DNA from: Comamonas sp. B21-038
GTDB taxonomy: Bacteria > Pseudomonadota > Gammaproteobacteria > Burkholderiales > Burkholderiaceae_C
Reading direction: 5' to 3'
NCBI RefSeq assembly: GCF_022387135.1
Contig: NZ_CP092462.1
Location: forward strand, 2,852,001-2,916,000
DNA length: 64,000 nt
Part shown: piece after piece, positions 1-8,172 of the stretch
How positions within the stretch are numbered: the first letter of the stretch is position 1
Layout of the letters: each line of letters starts with the position of its first letter
Notes under the pieces: generated by a model
What the model was told of the DNA's origin: nothing
Seen by the model: only the letters and a program-made list of their open reading frames with translations
Databases searched by the model: none
Program-made: the position numbers and the translations under genes

Positions 1-1
1 C

Positions 2-271
2 CCAGATTGCGCCCATGAGTGGTCATCCGAGGGCAATGAAGAAGCAGAAGAATCCGCTATTGTTATTAAGGACGCTGTCGGCAATGTGTTGCAAGACGGA
101 GACTCCGTAACAGTCGTCAAAGACGTGAAAATCAAGGGCTCCTCGCAGGTCGTCAAGGTTGGAACCAAAGTTCGCAACATCAAACTGATCGGAGGCGATC
201 ATGATATTGACTGCCGCATAGACGGCATCAGCAGCATGCAGCTCAAATCCGCGTTCGTGAAGAAGGCTTGA
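2..271 (+). CDS. yjdM: YjdM/PhnA zinc-ribbon protein, 3' part
   Basis: The reading frame is open from the window edge, so the 5' end lies outside. The visible part starts within the second half of the zinc ribbon (CAHEW), runs through an acidic linker and then the conserved C-terminal domain with [24 protein letters not shown] and [11 protein letters not shown], ending KSAFVKK. This matches the layout of the E. coli YjdM (PhnA) family as I recall it. The family is widespread; its role in phosphonate metabolism is not firmly established. The GTG at 86 is internal, not a start. It is the last host-type gene before the prophage. Confidence 0.85.
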   Translation, partial: PDCAHEWSSEGNEEAEESAIVIKDAVGNVLQDGDSVTVVKDVKIKGSSQVVKVGTKVRNIKLIGGDHDIDCRIDGISSMQLKSAFVKKA

Positions 272-298
272 CCCTCAACTGAGCCTTGGTAAGCTAAG

Positions 299-613
299 TT
301 ACTTCGCGTGGACCGCCTTCGGTTTCGGCGTTCTCGGCTTCCGCTCCTTCACTATACGCGGCTCATCAGGCAACATGAAGGAGTGAATACCCTGCATATG
401 GCATTGGTAGCAAACCCGGTCATGCCAAACAGTCCCGCGCTTATAGTGGCCTTTCTCATCCAACTTTGCGCCTACGGTGGTCGTCATCATGGTCGTCCCG
501 CCGCATTTCTTGCACTGGAGCACACCATCAGGTAGCGGCAAGCTTTTAACCACTTGCTGTAGCTTCTCTGCCGGCGTCTGCTCTCGGGGTGGAACGATGG
601 ATAGTTTGGTCAC
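299..613 (-). CDS. Zinc-ribbon phage protein of unknown function
   Basis: A 104-residue basic protein with CKKCGG near residue 34 and CYQC near residue 68, a likely four-cysteine zinc site, and a lysine/proline-rich tail. It follows the MuF-type head gene with a 13-bp gap on the same strand, so it probably ends the surviving part of the late operon. The gene after it on this strand, where capsid genes would be expected, is missing. Function unknown. Confidence 0.6.
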   Translation of the reverse strand: MTKLSIVPPREQTPAEKLQQVVKSLPLPDGVLQCKKCGGTTMMTTTVGAKLDEKGHYKRGTVWHDRVCYQCHMQGIHSFMLPDEPRIVKERKPRTPKPKAVHAK

Positions 614-626
614 CGGCCAAGTCTAC

Positions 627-1736
627 TCAAAGACCAGCCAATTCAAAAGCCCGCTTGTCCCGCTGCCGAAGCTCGTCCAGGGTTAGAAACACGCCCTTGT
701 GAGAGTACATGTCCGCAAGATCAAGTTTTCCGTCACGCATAAGTCGCGCTCTCGTTTGGCCTAGCACCTCATCCTGGCGAGCGGCTGACTGCTTCTTGAG
801 CCAGTCCCCATAGCTCGTGTCAGGTGGCACCTGGCCATCCATACTCGCCCTACTCTTGTTGCGCATCTCCAGGTCCGGCAGGTCAATCCCCAACTCCTTG
901 TTGGATTTCACCACAGGGATGGACGCTGAGCGGCAGCGCCAGTGCAACCTTCCAGGCCCAGCGCCCCAGGGGATCTCGTGCCCAATCGGCTTGTGCGTCT
1001 CGGGCGTGTAGAGCTTGCCGTCGCGGATTCGGCATTCCGGCGTTGTCCGCAGGTCCAGGGTGGCAGACCATTTCAAGCCCTTGAGCACATCGGAGTTCTT
1101 GGCGTAGAAAGCGTCGTGGGCATTCCCAGCTACATGGCCAAGCGCCGTTCTCACAACAGCCTCGACATCGCGCCGTGACTTCTGCAACAAGCCATCAGCG
1201 TAACCCTTCGCCTTGGTGCCGCGCAACTCGCGAATGATCTGGTCTGTCGTCTTGCCTTCAAGAAAGCCCTGAGCAATCGATTGCCGAACCTGCTTGAAGG
1301 TCTGCGCTGCCAGGTCCTTCCACACTTCCCTTAGCAGCACGCCTTGGAATGGTCGGGACATCGCGGCCGAGTAGACCGCGGCCGTGGACACGGATGCAAT
1401 GTGGACCGATGCCGGCGTAAAGCTGAGCAGCATCTGATTCAGATACGCCGTCTCGTAGTCAACGAACACCTTCAATTCGTTCAGCAACTTTTCGCCCATT
1501 TCAGCGTTGCCGCCAGCGATCATCGATCGCACGCTAGCAAGCATCGAAGTCAAGCGCTCAGCCTGGAGGTTCGGTCCATCAACGCCCGTCAGGATCTCAG
1601 CGAGTTCAGCAGCCATCCGCGCATTTGAGCGATTCAGAATCGCCATGATCCGAGCAACGACGTTGTTAGAGTATCCATCCAACGCAGTCGCATGCCGGAT
1701 CATCTCGTCGCGAATCAGTTCATTTACCGTCGCCAT
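627..1736 (-). CDS. Phage head morphogenesis protein, SPP1 gp7/MuF family
   Basis: A 369-residue protein whose middle part (about residues 185-285) carries the MuF signature: an R(K/R)DVEAVVRTALGHV helix, a TPECRIRDGKLY segment, then GRLHWRCRS. SPP1 gp7-like proteins enter the procapsid with the portal and affect DNA exit or head assembly. The start overlaps the portal gene's 3' end by 17 bp, the usual portal-MuF arrangement. I infer a head role from family and position. It is full length, so the defect of this prophage begins downstream of it. Confidence 0.85.
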   Translation of the reverse strand: MATVNELIRDEMIRHATALDGYSNNVVARIMAILNRSNARMAAELAEILTGVDGPNLQAERLTSMLASVRSMIAGGNAEMGEKLLNELKVFVDYETAYLNQMLLSFTPASVHIASVSTAAVYSAAMSRPFQGVLLREVWKDLAAQTFKQVRQSIAQGFLEGKTTDQIIRELRGTKAKGYADGLLQKSRRDVEAVVRTALGHVAGNAHDAFYAKNSDVLKGLKWSATLDLRTTPECRIRDGKLYTPETHKPIGHEIPWGAGPGRLHWRCRSASIPVVKSNKELGIDLPDLEMRNKSRASMDGQVPPDTSYGDWLKKQSAARQDEVLGQTRARLMRDGKLDLADMYSHKGVFLTLDELRQRDKRAFELAGL

Positions 1737-3099
1737 TCATGTTCCCCAGGCTTGGCCCTTCAGCCTCGACCGCAGCGATCTCCGCTTCTGGATCCAGGTT
1801 TGGCGACACAACGCCAATGCGTTGGGCCTCCAACAGAGCCTGCCGCTTCGTAATGAGTCCACCTTGCTGGAAGCTCAAGATGAGCTGAGCAGTGGCTTCA
1901 GACAGTGAGCCGGCTGCAAAGTCCTTGAACAGTGACACATGACCCCCTTGTGGGAGGCCGAGCCATTCAGCAGTGAACTGCAAGGCTTGGTCTAATGAGT
2001 CCTCAAACGATTCAACTATGCGCTGGAGGTCACTCTTGTTTGCCTCGGCATCATTTGCAGCTTCAGTCGCAGTGCGCTGGCCAGGCTTTGCTGTTAGGAG
2101 TTCGGCCCCAGTTTGAACCATCTGCGATTCAAGTGAGTCGAGCTCTGAGCGTCCAACCGTCACCGATTCGGCAGAGCCTTGAATCACCTCAGCCTTTGCC
2201 TCCGGATTTTCAAAGCGCAGTGCGTAAGCAGATCCGGCTGACGGAGAGGCAAGCTCACCGTCGTTGACTCCCGTAAACACCAACATGCGCTTTCGGGCAA
2301 ACCGTGCAGAGTCGTCTTGATCAGACTGTTGTTGCCAGTGTTTGACGTTTAGGTGCGCCAGGTCCAGTAGCGGCGGAGTGCCCCACATGAAGCCCTTGCG
2401 GATGCCATAGATCGGCACGAAAGGAATGCGCTTGATTGTCGTTGTACCCTGTTCGAGCAGCGCCCAACCACCCGTGTCTTCCTGCCAGATCTCCCAGCGC
2501 CCTGGCGTCAACACACGGACACGGTTTACAACCTTCACTTCATAAGGGCCGTCATCAACTTCAGCGGTTTCCAGAATTCGAAGCTGAAGCAGTCCAGGCT
2601 TCCCGTCCACCACACCGGTTTTCCAGCCCAGAAGCTGGTGATGCTTCACGTGCACCCAATACGGCCGAGCGCCGAGCGCCTTTTCATCTGCTTGTGTGCG
2701 TGCTTGTCCCTCTGTACGGGTGTAGTCAACGAGAATGCCGCCAAACCCAAATGCCACCGCTTCACTCATCAAGTCAGAGCTGAATGCATGCAGGCTGCGC
2801 CCCTCGCCATCTATGTCCTGAGACAAGTCTTTGATGCGCTGAGGAACATCCTCGCCAAGAGTCAATTCCTTCGCAAACGGCTTGCCGGTCATCACGCCTA
2901 CTGTGCGCCCCAACGCAGGAAACAATGTGGACGTTTTCAGCCGGTACTCGTAGTCTTCGTCATCTTCCCGGGGCTGCTGCGGCAGCAGGGTCTTGCCTGC
3001 CTTCCGCATAGCCTGAGTGCCCCCCATAAGAGGATCAATCACCGCCCATGCTTCAGCCATCCGCTTGACCGTTTCGTTTTGTTGGTTGATAGCTGTCAT
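1720..3099 (-). CDS. Phage portal protein (DUF4055 type)
   Basis: A 459-residue protein between terminase and MuF genes, where the portal gene is expected. The N-terminal part (WAVIDPLMGGTQAMRKAG, then DYEYRLKTSTLFPALGRTVG) and the later TATEAANDAE segment near residue 345 fit the DUF4055 portal-like family. Portal subunits form the dodecameric DNA-entry ring at one capsid vertex and dock the terminase. The ATG has an AAGGA-type ribosome site. Gap to the terminase gene is 7 bp. Confidence 0.85.
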   Translation of the reverse strand: MTAINQQNETVKRMAEAWAVIDPLMGGTQAMRKAGKTLLPQQPREDDEDYEYRLKTSTLFPALGRTVGVMTGKPFAKELTLGEDVPQRIKDLSQDIDGEGRSLHAFSSDLMSEAVAFGFGGILVDYTRTEGQARTQADEKALGARPYWVHVKHHQLLGWKTGVVDGKPGLLQLRILETAEVDDGPYEVKVVNRVRVLTPGRWEIWQEDTGGWALLEQGTTTIKRIPFVPIYGIRKGFMWGTPPLLDLAHLNVKHWQQQSDQDDSARFARKRMLVFTGVNDGELASPSAGSAYALRFENPEAKAEVIQGSAESVTVGRSELDSLESQMVQTGAELLTAKPGQRTATEAANDAEANKSDLQRIVESFEDSLDQALQFTAEWLGLPQGGHVSLFKDFAAGSLSEATAQLILSFQQGGLITKRQALLEAQRIGVVSPNLDPEAEIAAVEAEGPSLGNMNGDGK

Positions 3100-3106
3100 G
3101 TTTTCC

Positions 3107-4381
3107 TTACCAGCGGAATGTCTCTACCTTGGCGGTGCGCTTCACAATCGGCCACTTGTTGGCTATCACATACCCAGCTGCATCGATAACGTGGTCCACG
3201 CCACTTGATTTGTCTGGCACGCCGTTCTTGTCATAGGCCTGCTGCTCCAGCGCATCGGTCAGCTTCGGGCATCGGTCTGTGTTGACCAGGTAGCGCCGCT
3301 CACCCTCTCCGTTCAGGATCAGGGCATTCACGGCATTCACGCGGTCCGCAACAGCCGGATTGGTTGAGTTCACACGCACTGTCAGGTCATGCGCCTTCAG
3401 GATGCTCAGGTCTGACTCGGTCGCGTTCTTGCTGCTCGCGTTTTGCCCAGAGGCATCCGGGAACACCTGCACCGCATGGCCCTTGGCCTTGTAGCGCTCG
3501 TTAAACAGCTTCGCCATATACGGCGTATCGCGGCCGTCCGTGATCTCATCCACCGCCACCGGCCAGCCATCGCGCAACACATAGACCACCGCAGCCATCG
3601 CCAGGCGGTTGAAGTCCATCCCGATCATGACAGGCTCACCGGCTTGCAGTGATGCATCGGAGTGGTTCAGCCGGCGGTCAAAGTCTGGATAGACACTGCC
3701 CGCCGTCAGGTTCGTGAACTGACCGCGCAGATAGGCGTCGATCAGTTGCTTGGGATAGCTCTCATAGAGAGACTGGATGTAGTCATCAGGAAGGTTGGCC
3801 GCGTTGTCGAATGTGCTGGCCTGAACCATCCCATACAGCTTGCCCAGCGCAGCGCGCTCTTGTGGCTGCTTGTGGAACCGCTGATAGACGAACTTGAAGC
3901 CCTCAGGCGTCGTCGTCACATCGATCCCGTTTTTCAGCCCGTCCACCTTATAGCGCATCCGGGCAATGATCTTGTTCCAGGCCTGCTCCGCTTTGACCGC
4001 CTGCATCACGTCCAGCTCATCAACCAGTGCATGCCCGATCTTGAAGCCCACGATGTTAGAAGGCTTCTCCATTGACCGGCAGATGATCGTCGTGCGGTAC
4101 TGCGAGCCGCTGAACAGGTGAACTTCCTTGTTCGCCTCTTTGATGTCAGCCTTCAGGCCCCAGTCAAACGCAACCTCGTCAATCGTGGGGAAGAAGATGT
4201 CCCGGATCTGCGGATAGGTCGGCGCAAAGTAGCCCTGGTTGACTTTGGGCCACTCCCAGGCATTGCGGCACGTTGATGCGCAGCCGGCCCAGGTCTTGCC
4301 CGAACCGAACCCGGCGACGTATGCGCGGTATTTATGAGGCAGCTCCAGGAACCGAGCCTGCGGAATGTTCAGGCTCGGCAT
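3107..4381 (-). CDS. terL: Terminase large subunit (ATPase and nuclease)
   Basis: A 424-residue packaging motor. The ATPase half has a Walker A motif GFGSGKTW near residue 25 and a Walker B-like HALVDELD near residue 124. The C-terminal half shows nuclease-domain acidic motifs: GMDFNRLA near residue 236 and a late GVDHVIDAAGY segment. It cuts concatemeric phage DNA and pumps it into the head through the portal. The start overlaps the small subunit gene by about 50 bp. Length is normal and no frameshift is seen. Confidence 0.9.
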   Translation of the reverse strand: MPSLNIPQARFLELPHKYRAYVAGFGSGKTWAGCASTCRNAWEWPKVNQGYFAPTYPQIRDIFFPTIDEVAFDWGLKADIKEANKEVHLFSGSQYRTTIICRSMEKPSNIVGFKIGHALVDELDVMQAVKAEQAWNKIIARMRYKVDGLKNGIDVTTTPEGFKFVYQRFHKQPQERAALGKLYGMVQASTFDNAANLPDDYIQSLYESYPKQLIDAYLRGQFTNLTAGSVYPDFDRRLNHSDASLQAGEPVMIGMDFNRLAMAAVVYVLRDGWPVAVDEITDGRDTPYMAKLFNERYKAKGHAVQVFPDASGQNASSKNATESDLSILKAHDLTVRVNSTNPAVADRVNAVNALILNGEGERRYLVNTDRCPKLTDALEQQAYDKNGVPDKSSGVDHVIDAAGYVIANKWPIVKRTAKVETFRW

Positions 4382-4850
4382 GCTTTCTTGCGTCCTTTAC
4401 TGTCACTTCGATCTTGACTGGCACGGGTTGGGCGTTCTCGCCCTCTCCGCCCTCGTCTGGCTTGTCGCCGTAGACCTTGGGCCTGAGCTTCCCGGCCATC
4501 CATTTGCGGGCGTCAATCCGAAGCCGGTTGCGCTGCACTGCGACGTTGTCAAACACCACCTCTGTGTTGCCTTCGCCGTCATCGTCTCGACTGCCATGCT
4601 TATCGGCTCGAACCATCGTGCAATCCTCATCTGCGATGTCGAGGATTTCATCGAATAGCGCGTCGGCCTGGGCCTCTCGCGCACGCACGTATTGGTCTCG
4701 GAACTTCTCGTGGCTTCTCAGCCACCGAAACACTGTCGCCTTGCCTGGCATCTTGTCGCCGAGACAGATGCTCCTGAGGCTCTCCCCATCTGCAAGCCGT
4801 TCACATATCTGGTCAGCTAGGACAAGGGTGAATTTTGTTGGCCTCGCCAT
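4332..4850 (-). CDS. terS: Terminase small subunit
   Basis: A 172-residue protein beginning MARPTKFT with a helix-turn-helix part (GESLRSICLGDKMPGKATVFRWL, here quoted in pieces: GESLRSIC, then KATVFRWL) followed by an acidic middle and a C-terminal tail. It should recognise the packaging site and regulate the large subunit. I chose the ATG at 4850 because AAGGAGGGG lies just before it; an upstream in-frame ATG at 4889 has no such site. It overlaps terL, as is common. Confidence 0.8.
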   Translation of the reverse strand: MARPTKFTLVLADQICERLADGESLRSICLGDKMPGKATVFRWLRSHEKFRDQYVRAREAQADALFDEILDIADEDCTMVRADKHGSRDDDGEGNTEVVFDNVAVQRNRLRIDARKWMAGKLRPKVYGDKPDEGGEGENAQPVPVKIEVTVKDARKHAEPEHSAGSVPGAAS

Positions 4851-4928
4851 TCGCCCCTCCTTATAAGGCTCCCGCAAGCTTTTCGCCATTTACGCCAAGC
4901 TACGGAACTAGCCCTACCTGATACTTGG

Positions 4929-5141
4929 CTAAGCCGAGGATTCCACTTTGAGCGTCTCCACTGAAACCCTCAGGTCACATTCGTTCATATATACGCCGGC
5001 AGCCTGGTTGAAGCGGAAATCCCTCTCCCAAGCGGCCCGAACAGACATCTCAAAGCCCGTCACCCGATTGAACTCCAGCATTGCAGCTCGGATTGCCTGG
5101 GCTGCCTTCTCAGCTTCAGCTTGAACTTGATCTTTCAGCAT
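4929..5141 (-). CDS. Small phage protein, unknown function
   Basis: A 70-residue protein, helical and alanine-rich at the N terminus (AEAEKAAQAIRAAMLEFNR) and ending in a strand-rich part. It lies 79 bp upstream of the terminase small subunit on the same strand. I do not recognise a family. Confidence 0.5.
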   Translation of the reverse strand: MLKDQVQAEAEKAAQAIRAAMLEFNRVTGFEMSVRAAWERDFRFNQAAGVYMNECDLRVSVETLKVESSA

Positions 5142-5156
5142 TGAGTTCTCCCAAGG

Positions 5157-5495
5157 TCAAACAAAGCTCTTGGCCACCCAGCCGAACAACAGCGAAACAC
5201 CACTGACCAAAGGCGCCGCCATAAAGGCTCTCCCCAGCAACGTGCCGAAGCTATCAGCGTTCTTATCAGTCCGCGTGTCCCATCCCTTGGCGGTACGGAC
5301 TACCAGGGCGATGCCATATGCCTGAGCTACAGACAGAGCTGGCAAGCTGAACACCGGGACCACAAACCAGCCCCAGAGTACAGAAAGTGTGAAGCCTGAC
5401 CAGGCGGCCGCCCAGACAAAACCGAGGATTGTTGCGGCGACTACGCCCAGAGCAGCTGATGCCGCTACGCCAGTTGTCATTGCTTTGCGTGTCAT
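5157..5495 (-). CDS. Small phage membrane protein
   Basis: A 112-residue protein with three likely membrane segments: residues about 8-30 (AAS..GVVAATILGFVWAAAW), 35-58, and 92-108. An AAGGAATGGC ribosome site precedes the ATG. It lies upstream of the terminase genes, where some phages carry holin or spanin genes, but there is no endolysin beside it and I see no holin signature. Treat lysis as only a possibility. Confidence 0.5.
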   Translation of the reverse strand: MTRKAMTTGVAASAALGVVAATILGFVWAAAWSGFTLSVLWGWFVVPVFSLPALSVAQAYGIALVVRTAKGWDTRTDKNADSFGTLLGRAFMAAPLVSGVSLLFGWVAKSFV

Positions 5496-5544
5496 GCCAT
5501 TCCTTCCATTGGGCAGCCCAAACCATGCCGAGCTGCACCTTCAA

Positions 5545-5569
5545 TAAAAAAAGCCGCCACAAGGACGGC
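5545..5569 (-). terminator. Rho-independent terminator after rha
   Basis: On the minus strand GCCGTCC-TTGT-GGCGGC forms an imperfect stem followed by seven T residues. It lies 26 bp past the rha stop and would separate rha from the membrane-protein and terminase genes. Confidence 0.6.
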
Positions 5570-5594
5570 AACCACGAAAGGACAGTGTGGTAAT

Positions 5595-6089
5595 TCAGTT
5601 CAACAGGAGTCCTGGCTGAATCTCAGATTCGAGCCGGTGGATCTCGCTTTGCAAGATCGGCTTGTCCTTCTTCCGATCCAACATTAGGCGTGAGCCAAAC
5701 GAAGCACGGACAGCAGAGTCCACCTCCTGCGCAATCGCTACCTGGAGCTGACGCCACAAGGTCATGTCACGCTGACCGAGCGCGTCGCGCATACGGAAGA
5801 ACTCGCGAATCAACTTCACCTTGAAGGAAACCACTTCCTTCCTATTGCGCATCAGCGAAATCAACAACGCTGACTGCTGCTCATTGAGCATGGCGTACTC
5901 AGTGTCGCTGCCCTGAGGGTTAAGTCGGATTTCAAATCTGACTTCGCCAAATGTCTGCAGTTGCTTCAGATGCTTTCGCAAGAGCTTCATGGTGCTGGCG
6001 TGCTGCGCCTTCATGCCGGTGCAAATTGTCTCAGTGTTGGTCAGCAATTCGCCATCAACGACGACAACCAGATCTTCGGAATCGTGCAT
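5595..6089 (-). CDS. rha: Phage regulatory protein, Rha family
   Basis: A 164-residue protein with the Rha N-terminal domain (about residues 10-105): an opening VVVVDGELLTNTE, then HASTMKLLRKHL, a MLNEQQSALLISLMRN segment and VSFKVKLIREF. Rha proteins were described from lambdoid phages whose growth is hindered by host IHF; they act as phage regulators. I chose the ATG at 6089, which has GAAAGGACA before it, over one at 6110. Terminator hairpins lie on both sides, so it is probably its own transcription unit. Confidence 0.8.
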   Translation of the reverse strand: MHDSEDLVVVVDGELLTNTETICTGMKAQHASTMKLLRKHLKQLQTFGEVRFEIRLNPQGSDTEYAMLNEQQSALLISLMRNRKEVVSFKVKLIREFFRMRDALGQRDMTLWRQLQVAIAQEVDSAVRASFGSRLMLDRKKDKPILQSEIHRLESEIQPGLLLN

Positions 6090-6114
6090 AACTGTCCTTT
6101 CATGATGCACAAAT

Positions 6115-6140
6115 GAAAAAACCGCCTCGATGGGCGGTTT
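6115..6140 (-). terminator. Terminator upstream of rha
   Basis: On the minus strand AAACCGCCC-ATCGA-GGCGGTTTTTT is a perfect short stem with a T run, about 26 bp before the rha start. It should stop transcripts arriving from the right. Confidence 0.6.
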
Positions 6141-6177
6141 GCTTGTTGGCTACTGAGTAGCTCTGTTGTTGTCGGGT

Positions 6178-6232
6178 CGCAGGGGCTAGGCTCCAAGTGT
6201 GTAGGTCGCGTGTGCGGAGAGCCTGCCCTGCG
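6178..6232 (+). other. Long imperfect hairpin in leader of 6296 gene
   Basis: CGCAGG-GGC and AGGCT on the 5' side pair with AGCCT and GCCCTGCG on the 3' side, giving a stem of roughly 15-18 pairs with small bulges around a 20-nt loop. It lies in the same leader as the ribosome-site hairpin just downstream. It could be a terminator-free regulatory fold; no T run follows. Confidence 0.4.
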
Positions 6233-6241
6233 GTAAAAGAA

Positions 6242-6291
6242 ACCCTCTTGGCTTACGATGGGAGTTCTCACACAACCATCACCAAGAGGGT
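6242..6291 (+). promoter_or_regulatory. Hairpin masking the ribosome site of the 6296 gene
   Basis: ACCCTCTTGG at 6242-6251 is exactly complementary to CCAAGAGGGT at 6282-6291; inside, GATGG at 6258-6262 can pair with CCATC near 6276-6280. The 3' arm contains the AAGAGGG ribosome site that serves the ATG at 6296, so folding would hide it from ribosomes. This is seen directly; regulation is inferred. Confidence 0.6.
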
Positions 6292-6295
6292 GCTT

Positions 6296-6613
6296 ATGAA
6301 ATTTGAATCACTTGAAGAGGTGGCGAAGTTCTGTGCGCACATAGAGCGCGAGAAAGACATGTTGCTGTGCTTGGCCCAGGTCCATGAGCTACTAATTGCA
6401 GCTCTAGTTTCATCTCACCCAGATCACGGCCAGTTTCAGTTGATGACGACTTCCCTCTTGGAGCGGTCCATGAACACCACATTCAAGGATCTCCCTGAGG
6501 ACCAGAAGCAACTAATTCGCAACAGGGTTGAGAACATGCAGCTGATCCCCAAAACGAACTTACCAAACCCAGTCGCCCACTTATCAGGGACTAGTCAAAG
6601 GCCACCAGAATAG
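6296..6613 (+). CDS. Small protein under a masked ribosome site
   Basis: A 105-residue, mostly helical protein (EREKDMLLCLAQVHELLIAALV at residues about 17-38, quoted in part). The start is the ATG after AAGAGGGTGCTT; a longer frame from 6197 runs through the leader hairpins and is not used. It is on the plus strand inside the minus-strand late block, a pattern typical of phage accessory (moron) genes. Its 3' end overlaps the convergent gene by 19 bp. No family recognised. Confidence 0.6.
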   Translation: MKFESLEEVAKFCAHIEREKDMLLCLAQVHELLIAALVSSHPDHGQFQLMTTSLLERSMNTTFKDLPEDQKQLIRNRVENMQLIPKTNLPNPVAHLSGTSQRPPE

Positions 6614-6981
6614 TTTGGCGGGCTCTTTGCGAACTCTTCGGCGCTGGGTCGGTAGCCTGCTACGACCATGCAAGCCTTGTTGCCTGCGGCCGGGATGATC
6701 CGCTCGCCTTTATGAATGGCTGGGTGCATCTGCTGCATCTTGAGCAACTGAGTGCGGAGCCCTCCAATGGTGCAGACCTCATCGCCTACAGGTGTACCGG
6801 CGTTGATCGGCTCGCCACCAAGAACCGTTGCGCGAAGGCTCTTGAGCACCTGCGCGACCTCTGGAAACGCGCCAAGCCAACGCTGGTAGTCTTCGCTGTA
6901 GACGCGGAACCTCCACGACTCATTGGTCTCATGCCACAGCTCAGGGCACAGCCACAGGGCTATCTTTCGTCTTAGGCTCAT
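6595..6981 (-). CDS. Phage protein of unknown function
   Basis: A 128-residue protein. An N-terminal helix-rich part with several tryptophans (RRKIALWLCPELWHE) is followed by GGLRTQLLKMQQ and ends in an irregular glycine/proline-rich tail. The ATG overlaps the stop of the upstream gene (ATGA) and GGGAGG lies before it, so the two are translationally coupled. Function unknown. Confidence 0.55.
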   Translation of the reverse strand: MSLRRKIALWLCPELWHETNESWRFRVYSEDYQRWLGAFPEVAQVLKSLRATVLGGEPINAGTPVGDEVCTIGGLRTQLLKMQQMHPAIHKGERIIPAAGNKACMVVAGYRPSAEEFAKSPPNYSGGL

Positions 6982-7220
6982 GGGCGCCTCCCGTAGCAAT
7001 GGAACAAGCATGGCTTGATACCGCCACCATAGATAGGGTGGATTGAATCAAAGTGGATCGTCTCCCGGTCTACCTTGCCCTTGTGGTTCAGTCGCAGAGG
7101 AAGCTTGGCCACCACGACTGAGCCCGTTCCAGTGTTGACCAAGAGCGGCATTTCAAACTTCTCGTTACGGTCCACGTCATAAACCGCTGCTCGGTCAACG
7201 TTAGCTGGGCTGTAGATCAT
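6978..7220 (-). CDS. Phage protein of unknown function
   Basis: An 80-residue protein, probably strand-rich (NTGTGSVVVAKLPLRL). The ATG at 7220 is preceded by TTTGGAGC; an ATG at 7247 has no site. It is coupled by ATGA to the next gene. No family recognised. Confidence 0.55.
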   Translation of the reverse strand: MIYSPANVDRAAVYDVDRNEKFEMPLLVNTGTGSVVVAKLPLRLNHKGKVDRETIHFDSIHPIYGGGIKPCLFHCYGRRP

Positions 7221-7279
7221 GGCTTGCTCCAAAAGAAAAGCCAGCACTTGGCTGGCCTTGGTATTCGTACCCCATCAGA

Positions 7280-7371
7280 CAACCCTCATGGGCTGGGGTT
7301 GCTGTTCGCTTCTTCAAGCACTGGGAAGCTCTCAGTAGGAGATGCCGCACCTTCATACCGCTCGGGTGCGG
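7280..7371 (+). other. Two stem-loops upstream of the 7432 gene
   Basis: CAACCC (7280-7285) pairs with GGGTTG (7296-7301), and CCGCACC (7345-7351) pairs with GGTGCGG (7365-7371). They fill the 211-bp gap between the divergent genes starting at 7220 (minus) and 7432 (plus), so they may be leader structures of the 7432 gene. No T run follows, so they are not ordinary terminators. Confidence 0.35.
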
Positions 7372-7431
7372 GCCGCGCTTGCTGCAGCTGGAATTGATGG
7401 CAAACTCATCCTCTTTTTATGGGGGTAGAAG

Positions 7432-8076
7432 ATGACAGATGGAATTGCTACAGTCGCAGCAGCTGCTTTAGCGGGCTTGATTTCATTGCTGGTGGTTGTA
7501 ATCACCAAAGAACAAAAAGTTTCTGAGTTCCGACAGCAATGGATCGATGCATTGCGCGCCGACGTGTCTGCCCTGTTGGCGGCGTATTCAGTTGCTCATC
7601 AGATGGTCATCGCTTGGAAGAAGGACAACAGGTCTGAGTCTGAACTATGGGAAAAACACAAAGATCTTGTAACCCAAGCGGACACACTTATGAGTCAAAT
7701 CAAGCTAAGACTAAACCCGAACGAGCACCTACACCAAACACTCGAAAAGCATCTGGATCAGCTAGATGAGCAATTTGCTTCAGATAAGCCCTGCGAAGAG
7801 GTCAACACTGAGACTTTAGATAAAAGAATTCTTGAGACCACAAGAAAAATACTCAAGGAAGAATGGAACCGAGTTCGGCGGGGAGAAGCAACTCACAGAT
7901 GGGCTTTGCGCATAGCCACAGCGATTTTTGCCATATGCGCCGCGATATTGGCATTTTTAGTCTACGAGTCAATTGCAGACAATTTTGAGCAAGATGCGAC
8001 AGCGCAACCACAGACTAGCCAGATAACGCTGGAACCTACAGCGACTAAGAGCAAGAAGGCGGGCGCCACAAATTGA
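7432..8076 (+). CDS. Two-helix membrane protein with long central domain
   Basis: A 214-residue protein. A hydrophobic segment at residues about 5-26 (IATVAAAALAGLISLLVVV) is followed by a charged, coiled-coil-prone region of some 130 residues and a second membrane segment at about 162-182 (ALRIATAIFAICAAILAFLV), then a polar tail. GGGGGTAGAAG precedes the ATG. It stands alone on the plus strand among minus-strand late genes, which suggests an accessory gene expressed in the lysogen, for example in exclusion or defence; that role is a guess. Confidence 0.6.
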   Translation: MTDGIATVAAAALAGLISLLVVVITKEQKVSEFRQQWIDALRADVSALLAAYSVAHQMVIAWKKDNRSESELWEKHKDLVTQADTLMSQIKLRLNPNEHLHQTLEKHLDQLDEQFASDKPCEEVNTETLDKRILETTRKILKEEWNRVRRGEATHRWALRIATAIFAICAAILAFLVYESIADNFEQDATAQPQTSQITLEPTATKSKKAGATN

Positions 8077-8172
8077 ACCCTTGCGACACCTCGCTACCAA
8101 TTACGAATTGCACAAGCGAGAATCCTGTTAACTAGCGCCCAGCCCCGCACTTGGCGTGATTGGGAGCTGGTT

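Noticed and set aside
5157-5495. Holin
   Set aside because: Three hydrophobic segments fit, but no endolysin or spanin is near and no family signature is seen.
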